DNA from: Agromyces terreus
GTDB taxonomy: Bacteria > Actinomycetota > Actinomycetes > Actinomycetales > Microbacteriaceae
Assembly (NCBI RefSeq): GCF_009749465.1
Contig: NZ_WBIS01000003.1
Coordinates: 124,001 to 188,000 of the forward strand
Direction: 5' to 3'
DNA: 64,000 nt
The translations under genes and the position numbers were made by a program. Below are positions 15,987 to 24,012 of this stretch, piece after piece (position 1 is the stretch's first letter; each line of letters begins with the position of its first letter). The notes below the pieces were generated by a model that was not told the origin of the DNA, made no database searches, and saw nothing but the letters and a program-made list of their open reading frames with translations.

Positions 15987-16352
15987 TCAGTCGGTCTGGG
16001 GTCGGCGACGGTTCCAGGAGGCGAGCTTCCGGGGTGCGGTCGAGATCCACAGGCCTCGGATCGACTCCGAGCCCTCGATGACGGCGACGCCGATCACCCG
16101 GCCGTCGGGGCGGCGCAGCGCGAGGCCGGGGTGCCCGTTGGCGTGCACCCGCACGAGCGAGGCATCCGGATGTCTCGCGAGCCGCCCCTCGAGCTCGCGG
16201 ATGACGTGCGAACGACCGCGGGTCTCGCCTCCGGTCTCATCGCCGGAGTCGACGACCATGCGCACGTCGGGGGAGAGCACGCTCGCCAGTCCGACCTCGT
16301 TCCACGGGCGCAGGGCGACGAGGAGGCGAGCGGCGAGGTCATGCCGTGGCAC
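15987..16352 (-). CDS. SnoaL/NTF2-like small protein
   Basis: A 121-residue protein of the NTF2/SnoaL fold, with LLVALRPWNEVGLASVLSPDVRMVVDSG as the cone-closing helix and first strand. It resembles the SnoaL-like domain fused to ECF41 sigma factors. Its start overlaps the 3' end of the sigma-factor gene by 14 bases, so it is cotranslated with it. It may be a stand-alone partner or competitor of the sigma factor's own SnoaL domain; that is inference. Confidence 0.72.
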   Translation of the reverse strand: MPRHDLAARLLVALRPWNEVGLASVLSPDVRMVVDSGDETGGETRGRSHVIRELEGRLARHPDASLVRVHANGHPGLALRRPDGRVIGVAVIEGSESIRGLWISTAPRKLASWNRRRPQTD

Positions 16353-17220
16353 GAGCGGTCACGGCGCCGAGCTTGTCGGGGTTCATCATCCAGAGCACCT
16401 GGTCGATGCCGTCGGCGCCCGCGACCACGGCGATGACCGCGAAGACCGTGCCCTCCTTCGACAGGACGAGGGACGGACGGCCGTTCGTCTCGGCCTCGAC
16501 GACGTCGACCCCCTCCCAGAAGTGCGTGTGGAAGGCGCGCACGAACTTCGCGACCCGCAGGCGCCCGACCACCGGGAACTTCGAGGCGCGCACGCGGCCG
16601 CCGCCGTCGGAGTACGACACCACGTCTTCCGCGAAGAGCCGCTCGAGCTCGACGAGGTCGCCCGACTTCGCGGCCGCGAGGAACGCGGTGAGCAGGCGGC
16701 GCTGCTCGGGAGGGCTCGCCTCCCGACGGCTCTCGCCGGCGAGGTGCTTGCGGGCACGGCTCACGAGCTGCCGTGCCGCGGGCTCGGAGACCTGCACGAT
16801 CTCGCAGATCTGCTCGTACGGATACGCGAACGCCTCGCGCAGCACGTAGGCGGCGCGCTCGGTGGGCGTGAGCTTCTCGAGCATGACGAGCACGGCGTAG
16901 CCGAGGGCCTCCGCGCGTTCGGCGCCGAGGGTCGGATCGGCGCTCGTGTCGACCGGCTCGGGCAGCCACGGGCCGACGTAGGTCTCGCGCCGCGCCCGCG
17001 CCGACTGCAGCGCGTTGATCGCGAGCCGGGTGGTGGCGGTCGCGAGGAACGCCGGCGGATCCAGCACGACGCTGCGGTCGGTGCCCTGCCAGCGCAGCCA
17101 CGCGTCCTGCACGATGTCCTCGGCCTCGCTCGCGCTGCCGAGCATGCGGTAGGCGATGCCGAAGAGCCGCCCGCGCACGGCCTGGAACGCGGCGAGCGCA
17201 TCCTCGAGGTTCGCATCCAT
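16339..17220 (-). CDS. ECF41-family RNA polymerase sigma factor (SigJ-like)
   Basis: A 293-residue ECF sigma factor. Sigma region 2 is at about residues 10-75 (FGIAYRMLGSASEAEDIVQDAWLRW) and region 4 at about 110-165 (LTPTERAAYVLREAF, PAARQLVSRARKHL). A C-terminal SnoaL-like domain (about 185-290) follows. The ECF41 hallmarks WLPEP, DGGGR and NPDKL are all present. In this group the fused SnoaL domain controls sigma activity and no separate anti-sigma factor is needed. A promoter of its own type lies at 17272-17299, so it probably activates itself along with the flanking NmrA-like genes and the hydrolase. Confidence 0.92.
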   Translation of the reverse strand: MDANLEDALAAFQAVRGRLFGIAYRMLGSASEAEDIVQDAWLRWQGTDRSVVLDPPAFLATATTRLAINALQSARARRETYVGPWLPEPVDTSADPTLGAERAEALGYAVLVMLEKLTPTERAAYVLREAFAYPYEQICEIVQVSEPAARQLVSRARKHLAGESRREASPPEQRRLLTAFLAAAKSGDLVELERLFAEDVVSYSDGGGRVRASKFPVVGRLRVAKFVRAFHTHFWEGVDVVEAETNGRPSLVLSKEGTVFAVIAVVAGADGIDQVLWMMNPDKLGAVTARATA

Positions 17221-17271
17221 GTCGTGATCCTGTCAGTCGGCGGCCGGCGCGGCGAGCGCCTTCGCCAACTG

Positions 17272-17299
17272 AGACCGAACAGGGTGCGGGGTTGTGACG
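17272..17299 (-). promoter_or_regulatory. ECF41-type promoter of the sigma-factor gene
   Basis: On the minus strand CGTCACA (17299-17293) and CGGTCT (17277-17272) are 15 bases apart, about 52 bases before the sigma-factor start. The layout equals that of the other two promoters of this cluster and implies autoregulation. Confidence 0.75.
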
Positions 17300-17300
17300 G

Positions 17301-18038
17301 CTACGCGGCGGCCCGCGTCCCGGTCACGGCGCGCACAGCCTCGAGGATCGTCGCGGCGACCTCTTCCGGCTGCGAGACCGTGATGGCGTGCGAGGCGCCC
17401 GCGATCTCGGTGGTTCCGCGTGCTCCGGCCCGCTCGGCTCCGGCGCGGTGCACCGCGACCGGGATGTTGCGATCCTCGCTGCCGAAGACGTGCCACGACG
17501 GCCGGTCGGTCCATCCGGGCTTCGCGGCCTGCACGGCATCCGTCAGGGCGGTCTGGGTCACCGGGCGCTGCGTCGCGCCCATCAGGCCGGCGACCGGGGC
17601 CGGCACGTCTGCGGCGAACTGCTCGTGGAACCGGTCGCGCCGGATCACGAACTCGACCCCGCCGGTCGCGACCGGATGGGCGTCCAGCGCATCGCCGAGG
17701 GTCGAGCCCGGCTCGCTCGCCGACAGCGAGAACGCGGTGTCGCCCTGCTCCGGAACGAAGGCCGCTGCGTACACGAGGGCCGCGACCCGGTCGTCGCCGG
17801 CGGATGCCTCGCTGATCACGAGTCCGCCGTAGGAGTGCCCGACGAGCACGATCGGGCCATCGACGGATGCGAGGACGTCGCGCACGTACGCGGCGTCGCC
17901 GGCGAGGCTGCGGAGCGGGTTCGCGGCGGCGACCGAGGCGATCCCCTCCGCGTGGAGGCGTTCGATGACGCCGTTCCAGCTGGCGGACTCGGCGAATGCG
18001 CCGTGCACGAGCACGACGGTCGGCTTCTGATCTGACAT
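17301..18038 (-). CDS. Alpha/beta-fold hydrolase
   Basis: A 245-residue alpha/beta hydrolase. VVLVHGAF is the oxyanion-hole strand, GHSYGG carries the nucleophile S69, and GASHAI near the C terminus carries the catalytic histidine. DRPSWHVFGSEDRNIP precedes it with the likely acid. The closest general match is the EstC/salicylate-esterase-like group of small hydrolases. It lies upstream of the ECF41 gene in the same direction and has its own ECF41-type promoter. The ester or other substrate is unknown. Confidence 0.87.
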   Translation of the reverse strand: MSDQKPTVVLVHGAFAESASWNGVIERLHAEGIASVAAANPLRSLAGDAAYVRDVLASVDGPIVLVGHSYGGLVISEASAGDDRVAALVYAAAFVPEQGDTAFSLSASEPGSTLGDALDAHPVATGGVEFVIRRDRFHEQFAADVPAPVAGLMGATQRPVTQTALTDAVQAAKPGWTDRPSWHVFGSEDRNIPVAVHRAGAERAGARGTTEIAGASHAITVSQPEEVAATILEAVRAVTGTRAAA

Positions 18039-18090
18039 GGCGGTTCCCTTCTCGACTCGTTCCCGCCGTGTGCGGGGGCGACATCAACTC

Positions 18091-18118
18091 AGACCGGACG
18101 CGACGGCCCGATGTGACG
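18091..18118 (-). promoter_or_regulatory. ECF41-type promoter of the hydrolase gene
   Basis: On the minus strand CGTCACA (18118-18112) and CGGTCT (18096-18091) are 15 bases apart, about 53 bases before the hydrolase start. It is the third member of the set. Confidence 0.75.
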
Positions 18119-18218
18119 ACGGGCGCCGCGCCGCGGCATCCGCTCGGCGTGTTCGTCACGATCCGACCTTCTGCGCGGTCCTCGCTCGTGACAGGGTGGA
18201 ACACGAGCAGAGGAGCGC

Positions 18219-18578
18219 ATGATGAGCACGGATGACCCCGACGTCGTCGCCGCCGAGGTGCGGGAGGTCGATCGGCCCTCGGCTGAGGCCGAGATCGAGA
18301 TCGAGGTGCATCGCCTCGACGACCGGTACTCCGCCACGATCGAGGGCCGCGAGATGGCGCACCTGAGCTTCGCCGAGAAGGAGGACGGGCGGGTCGTCGT
18401 GCTCTCGACGGTGGTCGAACCCGAGTTCCGGGGGCGCGGCATCGCGGCCGACCTCATCGCCGACGTGCTCGACGATCTGCGCGATCGCGGGGTTCGCATC
18501 GCCGCGGTGCGCTGCCCGGTCGTCGCGGCCTTCCTGGAGGCGAATCCCCAGTACGCGGATCTGCTCGACGAGGGGTAG
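18219..18578 (+). CDS. GNAT-like N-acetyltransferase (YjdJ/Gcn5-related small type)
   Basis: A 119-residue protein with the small GNAT domain of the YjdJ-like group. The acetyl-CoA loop is visible in VVEPEFRGRGIAADLIADVL, and VRCPVVAAFLEANPQYADLL is the typical C-terminal end. The target is unknown. AGAGGAG lies before two adjacent ATG codons at 18219 and 18222; either may start the protein. Confidence 0.83.
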   Translation: MMSTDDPDVVAAEVREVDRPSAEAEIEIEVHRLDDRYSATIEGREMAHLSFAEKEDGRVVVLSTVVEPEFRGRGIAADLIADVLDDLRDRGVRIAAVRCPVVAAFLEANPQYADLLDEG

Positions 18579-18697
18579 CGGGTCGGCGGCGTCGACTCAC
18601 TCGTCCTCCACAGGGGCTCGATCTGCGGCGTTCTTCACAGGCGATTCTGCTGGTCAGGGGTGATTTCTGCGGCCATTCGGATGTCGGTGGGTCGTGA

Positions 18698-18703
18698 TGC
18701 GAT
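18698..18703 (+). promoter_or_regulatory. -10 box positioned six bases before an ACG
   Basis: TGCGAT ends six bases before an ACG at 18710, the position where other leaderless-type genes here have ATG or GTG. It is probably the -10 box of the HNH gene. Confidence 0.4.
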
Positions 18704-18709
18704 GGAGGC

Positions 18710-20128
18710 ACGGAACTCCTCGAGACGGCCGCCTTCCCCGGGCGCACGAGCGATCTCGAGGCGACGCTGCAGGTCGACCTGGCGGCTCATCTGGGGGCCG
18801 ACCTGCGGGCGATCTCCGATCTCGAGCGCGACATCCGCATCGCCCGGGCCGAGCAGTTGCGGCTGGTGGCCGCCGCCCGTGAGCGGGCGGCCTTGCTCGA
18901 GGGCGTGCACGACGGCAGTTCCGCCGCCGATCGGGCGTTCGCGACGCGCGCGTTCGTCGCCGAGTTGGCCACGGCGCTCGTCGTGCCCGCCGCGCGGGCG
19001 TCCGGCATGGTCGGCGACGCGATGCGGCTCGAGCAGCTTCCGGCGGTCCGGGCCGCGTTCGCCGCGGGCGACGTGGGGCACGAGCATGTGCGCGCCGTCA
19101 TCGAGGTCACGACCGGCGCCTCGTCCGAGCTGACCGCCCGGCTCGAGGCCGAGGCCGTCGAGCGGGCGTCACACCAGACCGGCGCGTCGCTGCGTCGCAG
19201 CCTGCTCCGGCTGCGCGAGCGCCTCGAGCCGCGTCCGCTCGAACTGCGTCGCGCCGACGCCGAGCGCGAGCGCCGGGTGTGCATCGAACCGGCGCGCGAC
19301 GGCATGGCCTGGCTCAGCGTCTTCATGCGGGCCGAACGCGCCCACGCCGTCAAGGCGCGGCTCGACGCGATCGCCGCCCGCGCCGAAGACGGAGCCGCGA
19401 CGCACCTCGGTGCGCCCGCACCCGCACCCGGCCTCGCCGACCGCACCACGCCGACCCAGCGGGCCGCCGACCTCGCGGGCGAACTCCTGCTGGCGGGCGA
19501 GCTCTCCGCCGAGCTCCCCGGCGAGGCCGCGGTGTCCGGCTCGGCGCGCGGCTCGGCGCCCGGCTCGGCGCGCGACTCGACCGGCCTCGCGCGGCTCACC
19601 GCGCTCGGAGCCGTGGTGCCGCGCATCCTCGTGACGGTGCCGGTGCTCTCGCTGCTCGGCCGCACCGACGAGCCGGCCGAACTCGACGGCTACGGCCCGA
19701 TCGACGCCGAGACCGCCCGTGAGCTGGCCGCGCATGCGCCGAGCTTCCAGCGCATTCTGACCCACCCCGAGTCCGGCGCCTTCCTCTCCTACGGGCGCAC
19801 CGCGTATCGGGTTCCCGCAGATCTCGCCGGGTATCTCGCCGTCCGCGACGGCGGTTGCCGGTTCCCGGGGTGCGGGCGTCGTGCCCGCCAGACCGATCTC
19901 GACCACACCGTCGACTGGGCTCGCGGCGGACAGACCGGCCACGAGAACCTCGCGCATCTCTGCCGTTCGCACCATCGTCTGAAACACCGGACACGTTGGC
20001 GCATGGTGCAGGAGCCCGGCGGCGTGATCCGCTGGACCTCCCCGAGCGGGCGCGAGATCCGCACCTCCCCCGAGCGCCCGTTCGTCGCGCCCGCGCGCGA
20101 GGCCCGGCAGCCCGAACAGACTGGCTGA
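18710..20128 (+). CDS. DUF222/HNH endonuclease-domain protein with a non-standard or lost start codon
   Basis: A DUF222 domain is followed by an HNH nuclease domain near residues 380-430 (CRFPGCG, DLDHTVDWARGG, HENLAHLCRSHHRLKH), with the zinc-binding cysteines present. Such proteins are abundant in Microbacteriaceae and many are likely mobile or defence-related nucleases. Clear coding continues upstream to ELLETAAFPGR, but no ATG, GTG or TTG occurs in frame before 18857. The ACG at 18710 sits exactly six bases after a -10-like TGCGAT, where ATG would be expected. The start codon has either mutated, is read as ACG, or is a sequence error. The first standard alternative is TTG at 18857, which would give 423 residues. 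Confidence 0.75.
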   Translation, partial: TELLETAAFPGRTSDLEATLQVDLAAHLGADLRAISDLERDIRIARAEQLRLVAAARERAALLEGVHDGSSAADRAFATRAFVAELATALVVPAARASGMVGDAMRLEQLPAVRAAFAAGDVGHEHVRAVIEVTTGASSELTARLEAEAVERASHQTGASLRRSLLRLRERLEPRPLELRRADAERERRVCIEPARDGMAWLSVFMRAERAHAVKARLDAIAARAEDGAATHLGAPAPAPGLADRTTPTQRAADLAGELLLAGELSAELPGEAAVSGSARGSAPGSARDSTGLARLTALGAVVPRILVTVPVLSLLGRTDEPAELDGYGPIDAETARELAAHAPSFQRILTHPESGAFLSYGRTAYRVPADLAGYLAVRDGGCRFPGCGRRARQTDLDHTVDWARGGQTGHENLAHLCRSHHRLKHRTRWRMVQEPGGVIRWTSPSGREIRTSPERPFVAPAREARQPEQTG

Positions 20129-20169
20129 TCACGACGTGATGGCACCCTGCGCTCGAGCCGCCCGACCCC

Positions 20170-20577
20170 TCAGATCGCGCGAACGCGGTTGTTCCGCGCG
20201 TCGTGCGTGAGCTCGACCAGGCCGAGTGCTTCCAGCAGCGGCGGCAGGTACATGCCGAACCGCCCACGGTAGCCCTTGCGCAGGCCGTACCACCCGCCCA
20301 CCGGGTTGCCGGGGTCCCGGCCCCACGCCTCCACGGTGCCCGCGACGGGATCCTTCTTCTCGTCGGCCGCGCCGAGCGGAACCCAGTCGCCCTGCTCGCG
20401 CAGCCACGCGTGCAGGTCCTCGATCGCGCTCACGCGGTACTTCAGCGTCGTCGAACCGACCTGGCAGACGAGCGCCGGCGGATCCGACGCGTCATCGCGG
20501 TACATCTCATACCCGCTCGTGCCCGGCGCCGTGTGCAGCCGCCACGGGTCGTCCTTCGTGCCGGTGCCGTTCGTCAT
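20170..20577 (-). CDS. DUF6855-like conserved protein
   Basis: A 135-residue soluble protein. The segments GTGTKDDPWRLHTAPGTSGYEMYRD, DLHAWLREQGDWVPLGAADE and EAWGRDPGNPVGGWYGLRKG are strongly conserved in a widespread family that I recall as DUF6855; the number is from memory. No catalytic motif is known. The start at 20577 is chosen because the family begins with MTNGTGTKDDPW. It has its own transcript, convergent with the HNH gene. Confidence 0.82.
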   Translation of the reverse strand: MTNGTGTKDDPWRLHTAPGTSGYEMYRDDASDPPALVCQVGSTTLKYRVSAIEDLHAWLREQGDWVPLGAADEKKDPVAGTVEAWGRDPGNPVGGWYGLRKGYRGRFGMYLPPLLEALGLVELTHDARNNRVRAI

Positions 20578-20695
20578 CGTCGTGCTCCGTTCCCAGATGT
20601 CGGGGTGCCGCCGATGCTCCTCCGGGTGCGCGGCCGTGACATCCGTCCCGTCGAACTCGGGACATCCGACTCTGCCGAGCCGAATCCCTCGTTCG

Positions 20696-20701
20696 TAGCG
20701 T
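20696..20701 (+). promoter_or_regulatory. -10 box of a leaderless-type start
   Basis: TAGCGT ends seven bases before the ATG at 20709, with no ribosome-binding site. Confidence 0.45.
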
Positions 20702-20708
20702 CGAAGGC

Positions 20709-21242
20709 ATGAACGAGACGACCACGCAGATGACCTCGGCACGCAACGCCGAACACGACCGAGCGGATGCCTCGAGCCGAGCCCGCCGCCGGATCAGGAG
20801 GGCCGTGACACTTGCCCTGGCGGTCGTGTTCCCGCTGCTCGTGTGGGCGGCCGCCGTACCGCTCGCGGGCCTCGACCTCATGGTGGGTTCCGGGGCCGCC
20901 GCCCAGAGGGTCGCACCGCCGGCGATCGTCGTCGCAGCGCTGTTCGCCGGATGCGCGGCGTGGGCCGTGCTCGCCTTGCTCGAGCGGTTCACGCGGAGCA
21001 GCGGCCGGATCTTCGCCGTCATCGGGTGGACGGTGCTCGCGCTCTCGCTGCTCGGCCCCGTGCTGACCGGCGCGAAGCCTGCGGTACTCGGCGTCCTGCT
21101 CGCGATGCACCTCGTCACGGGGGCGACGCTCATGATCGGGCTGCCGAGGCCGGCCCGGCGACACAGGACCACGGCGGAGGGGCGTGACGTAGATTGGCGA
21201 CGGGACGAGACTCCGACCAGACCACGATTCCCGAACGAGTGA
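20709..21242 (+). CDS. DUF6069-like membrane protein
   Basis: A 177-residue protein with four predicted membrane helices (VTLALAVVFPLLVWAAAV, AIVVAALFAGCAAWAVLALL, IFAVIGWTVLALSLLGPVL, LGVLLAMHLVTGATLMIGL). The pattern resembles a family I recall as DUF6069, often beside regulators. It starts leaderless-type, seven bases after TAGCGT. The sensor-kinase gene begins four bases after its stop, so the three genes to 23018 probably form one operon, and the protein may be a partner or target of that two-component system. Confidence 0.78.
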   Translation: MNETTTQMTSARNAEHDRADASSRARRRIRRAVTLALAVVFPLLVWAAAVPLAGLDLMVGSGAAAQRVAPPAIVVAALFAGCAAWAVLALLERFTRSSGRIFAVIGWTVLALSLLGPVLTGAKPAVLGVLLAMHLVTGATLMIGLPRPARRHRTTAEGRDVDWRRDETPTRPRFPNE

Positions 21243-21246
21243 GACG

Positions 21247-22407
21247 ATGACGACGATCGACGAACTTCACGGCTCCACGCCACGGCCGACGGCGACATGG
21301 CTCGCCTACCGGCCGGGCCCGTGGCTCTCCCTGATCGCCGCACCGGTCCTGCTGCTCGCCCCGCTCGTCTCGGCGATCTCGGCGGGCGACTGGGGGCGAG
21401 CGGCGTACGTGTTGCTGCTCGGCGGCGTGTTCGCCGTGGCGGTGACGCTTCCGTTCGGGTCGCGTCGCCGCCCCACCGTCGTGACCGAGCTGCTCTTCGC
21501 CCTGCTGCTCCTCCTCTGCACCGGCTACCTCGTGCTCTGGCACGTCGACGAGGCGCTGCTGTTCCCGCTGCTCGCGGTCGCGGCGTCGCTCGCGGTGCGA
21601 CGCCGGTGGGCGATGGGCGTGGTCGGTTCGATCGCGGTCACGGGCGCGATCGCCGTCGGCCTCGACACGCGATCGCTCGGCGCGGCGGTGCTCGTGGGAT
21701 TCGCCGCCTTCGCGGGCGGGGCCGGGAACTTCCTCGTGCAGTACTACGTCGCCCTGGCCCGCGAACTCGATCGCACCAGGGGGCGGCTCGCGGTCGCCGC
21801 GGTCGCCGAGGAGCGCCTGCGGTTCTCCCGCGACCTGCACGACCTGCTCGGGCACTCGCTCTCCGTCATCGCCGTGAAGTCCGAGGTGGCTCGGCGCCTC
21901 ATGGAGCGCGATCCGGATGCCGCCGGCGCACACATCACCGAGGTCGAGGCGATTGCGCGCGAAGCGCTGCGGGAGGTCAGGACCGTCGTCGTCGGTTCAC
22001 GGTCGGTCAGCCTCGCGCACGAGATCGCGGGCGCCCGGCGTGCCCTCGAGGACGCGGGCGTCGAGACCGAGGTCTCCGTGCCCGACCGGCCGCTCCCGCT
22101 CTCCGTCGACGCGGTACTCGGCTGGGTGGTGCGCGAGGGCGCGACGAACATCCTGCGGCACGCTCGGGCGCGCATGTGCACGATCGAGGTGACGGTCATG
22201 GGCCGACGCGCCGGCATCGAGGTCGCCGACGACGGGCCCGCGCGGGCCGACGCGCGCCGGGTCCCGGCATCCGATCCGAACGGAAGCGGACTCGAAGGCC
22301 TTCGCGAACGCGTGGCGGCGGCGGGCGGCGAATTCGCGGTCGAGGTCTCGGCGACGCGGTTCCGCATCACGGCGTCGGTACCGCTGCCCGGGGAGGAGCA
22401 GCCGTGA
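21247..22407 (+). CDS. Two-component sensor histidine kinase (DesK/NarL-partner type)
   Basis: A 386-residue HisKA_3-type histidine kinase. Residues about 20-175 hold five or six membrane helices. The phospho-accepting histidine is about H198 in FSRDLHDLLGHSLSVIAVKSE. The HATPase domain has the N-box REGATNILRHARA, the G1 box VADDG and the G2 box GSGLEGLRERV. The layout matches DesK-like kinases that sense membrane or envelope state. The stop overlaps the response-regulator start by four bases. Confidence 0.9.
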   Translation: MTTIDELHGSTPRPTATWLAYRPGPWLSLIAAPVLLLAPLVSAISAGDWGRAAYVLLLGGVFAVAVTLPFGSRRRPTVVTELLFALLLLLCTGYLVLWHVDEALLFPLLAVAASLAVRRRWAMGVVGSIAVTGAIAVGLDTRSLGAAVLVGFAAFAGGAGNFLVQYYVALARELDRTRGRLAVAAVAEERLRFSRDLHDLLGHSLSVIAVKSEVARRLMERDPDAAGAHITEVEAIAREALREVRTVVVGSRSVSLAHEIAGARRALEDAGVETEVSVPDRPLPLSVDAVLGWVVREGATNILRHARARMCTIEVTVMGRRAGIEVADDGPARADARRVPASDPNGSGLEGLRERVAAAGGEFAVEVSATRFRITASVPLPGEEQP

Positions 22408-23018
22408 ACGATCCGACGACGATCCTCATCGCCGAGGACCAGCGCATGATGCGGTCGGCGCTCGCCACGCTGCTCGAACTCGAGGACGACCTCACCGTGG
22501 TGGGCGCCGTCGGGCACGGCGACGAGGTGCTCGCCGCCGCGCAGCGACGGCGCCCCGACGTCGTGCTCCTCGACATCGAGATGCCGGGACAGAGCGGGCT
22601 CGACCTGATCGCCCCGCTCATCGCGGCCCGGCCCGAGTGCGACGTGGTCGTCGTGACGACCTTCGGCCGACCCGGATACCTCGCGCGCGCGCTCGCCGCA
22701 GGGGCGCGGGGGTTCCTCGTGAAGGACGACCCGGTCGAACAGCTCGCCGCGGCGATCCGGCGGGTGCGCGCCGGCGAGCGCGTCGTCGACCCCCAGCTCG
22801 CCGTCGAGTCCATCGGCCTCAGCGAGAGCCCGCTCACCGCGCGCGAGGCCGACGTGCTTCGGGCGTCCGCCGACGGCTCGACGATCGAGGACATCGCCGG
22901 GCGGCTCTCGCTCTCGTCGAGCACGGTGCGCAACTACCTCTCCAACGCCATCGGCAAGCTCGGCGCCCGCAACCGTCTCGAGGCCTTCACCGCCGCCCGC
23001 GATCGCGGCTGGCTCTGA
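22404..23018 (+). CDS. LuxR/NarL-type response regulator
   Basis: A 204-residue response regulator. The receiver has the acidic pair in AEDQR, the phosphorylation site D57 in LLDIEMPG, and the conserved lysine in FLVKDD. The LuxR-type HTH lies at about residues 140-204 (LTAREADVLRASADG, SSSTVRNYLSNAIGKLGARNR). It is the partner of the overlapping sensor kinase. The GTG start is preceded by GGGAGGAG. The DUF6069-like gene just upstream is in the same operon. Confidence 0.92.
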   Translation: MNDPTTILIAEDQRMMRSALATLLELEDDLTVVGAVGHGDEVLAAAQRRRPDVVLLDIEMPGQSGLDLIAPLIAARPECDVVVVTTFGRPGYLARALAAGARGFLVKDDPVEQLAAAIRRVRAGERVVDPQLAVESIGLSESPLTAREADVLRASADGSTIEDIAGRLSLSSSTVRNYLSNAIGKLGARNRLEAFTAARDRGWL

Positions 23019-23078
23019 GCCCGGGCTCGCGCGCGACGCGAGAGGCCGTGACACGAGGCATCCGCTCGCTCGCGCGTC

Positions 23079-23084
23079 TACGAT
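23079..23084 (+). promoter_or_regulatory. -10 box of a leaderless-type start
   Basis: TACGAT ends six bases before the GTG at 23091, with no ribosome-binding site. Confidence 0.5.
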
Positions 23085-23090
23085 TGGCGG

Positions 23091-23999
23091 GTGGACCTCT
23101 CCTTCGCTTTCACGCCCGATCTCATCGCCGTCTTCGTGACCCTGTTCGTGCTCGAGATCGTGCTCGGGGTCGACAACGTCATCTTCATCTCGATCCTCGC
23201 GTCGAAACTGCCGAAGGAGCAGCAGGCCCGCGCACGCAACCTCGGCCTCACGCTGGCCATGGTGATCCGCGTGATCCTCGTCTTCTTCGCCGGCTGGATC
23301 ATCACGCTGAAAGAGGACGTCGTCGTGCTCTTCGGCATGGGCTTCTCGGTGAAGGACTTCATCCTCATCGCGGGCGGGCTGTTCCTCGTCTACAAGGCGG
23401 TCACCGAGATCCACCACAAGCTCGAGGGCGCCGAAGAGGAGCACGGCGCCGCGCCGAAGCGCATCACCTTCGGCTCGGTGCTCACCCAGATCCTGCTGCT
23501 CGACATCGTCTTCTCGCTCGACTCGGTGATCACCGCGGTCGGCATGACCGAGAACCTCATCGTCATCGTCACGGTCGTGGTGCTCTCGTTCGGCATCATG
23601 CTGTTCGCGTCGCGGTTCATCTTCACGTTCGTCAACCGCCACCCCACGGTCAAGATGCTCGCGCTGTCGTTCCTGCTGCTCATCGGCGTGTTCCTCATCG
23701 CCGAGGGCTTCGGCGTGCACATCGACAAGGCGCTCATCTACGCGCCGATGGCGTTCGCGATCCTCGTCGAGGCGCTCAACCTGGCGGCCGCGTCGCGCAA
23801 GGCCAAGCGCGAGGCGCGCGAACGCAAGCCGGTGCAGCTGCGCCCGCAGTATCCCGACGTCGACGAGTCCGTCGCGGTCGCGGCCGCACTCTCCACCGAG
23901 GAGGGCAAGGGCTCGGTCGGCCTGTCGAACCGGCCGGTCGAAGGCGAATCGGATGCCGCGAAGGGGTCGACCTCGGAGGGCCGCGCCGGCCTCGGCTGA
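23091..23999 (+). CDS. TerC-family integral membrane protein
   Basis: A 302-residue TerC/Alx family protein with seven to nine membrane helices. The family signatures are EIVLGVDNVIFISIL near residue 20 and LLDIVFSLDSVITAVGM near residue 140, which carry the buried acidic residues. TerC proteins are linked to Mn2+ export and to protein metalation at the Sec translocon, and to tellurite resistance. The last 60 residues are a charged, probably disordered tail. The GTG start is leaderless-type. A hairpin overlaps its stop. Confidence 0.92.
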   Translation: MDLSFAFTPDLIAVFVTLFVLEIVLGVDNVIFISILASKLPKEQQARARNLGLTLAMVIRVILVFFAGWIITLKEDVVVLFGMGFSVKDFILIAGGLFLVYKAVTEIHHKLEGAEEEHGAAPKRITFGSVLTQILLLDIVFSLDSVITAVGMTENLIVIVTVVVLSFGIMLFASRFIFTFVNRHPTVKMLALSFLLLIGVFLIAEGFGVHIDKALIYAPMAFAILVEALNLAAASRKAKREARERKPVQLRPQYPDVDESVAVAAALSTEEGKGSVGLSNRPVEGESDAAKGSTSEGRAGLG

Positions 24000-24012
24000 G
24001 CCGGGCTCAGCC
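23994..24012. terminator. Compact inverted repeat across two convergent stop codons
   Basis: GGCTGAGCC-G-GGCTCAGCC spans the stop codons of the TerC gene and the convergent hydrolase gene. It could serve as a bidirectional terminator, although there is no T-run. Confidence 0.4.
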
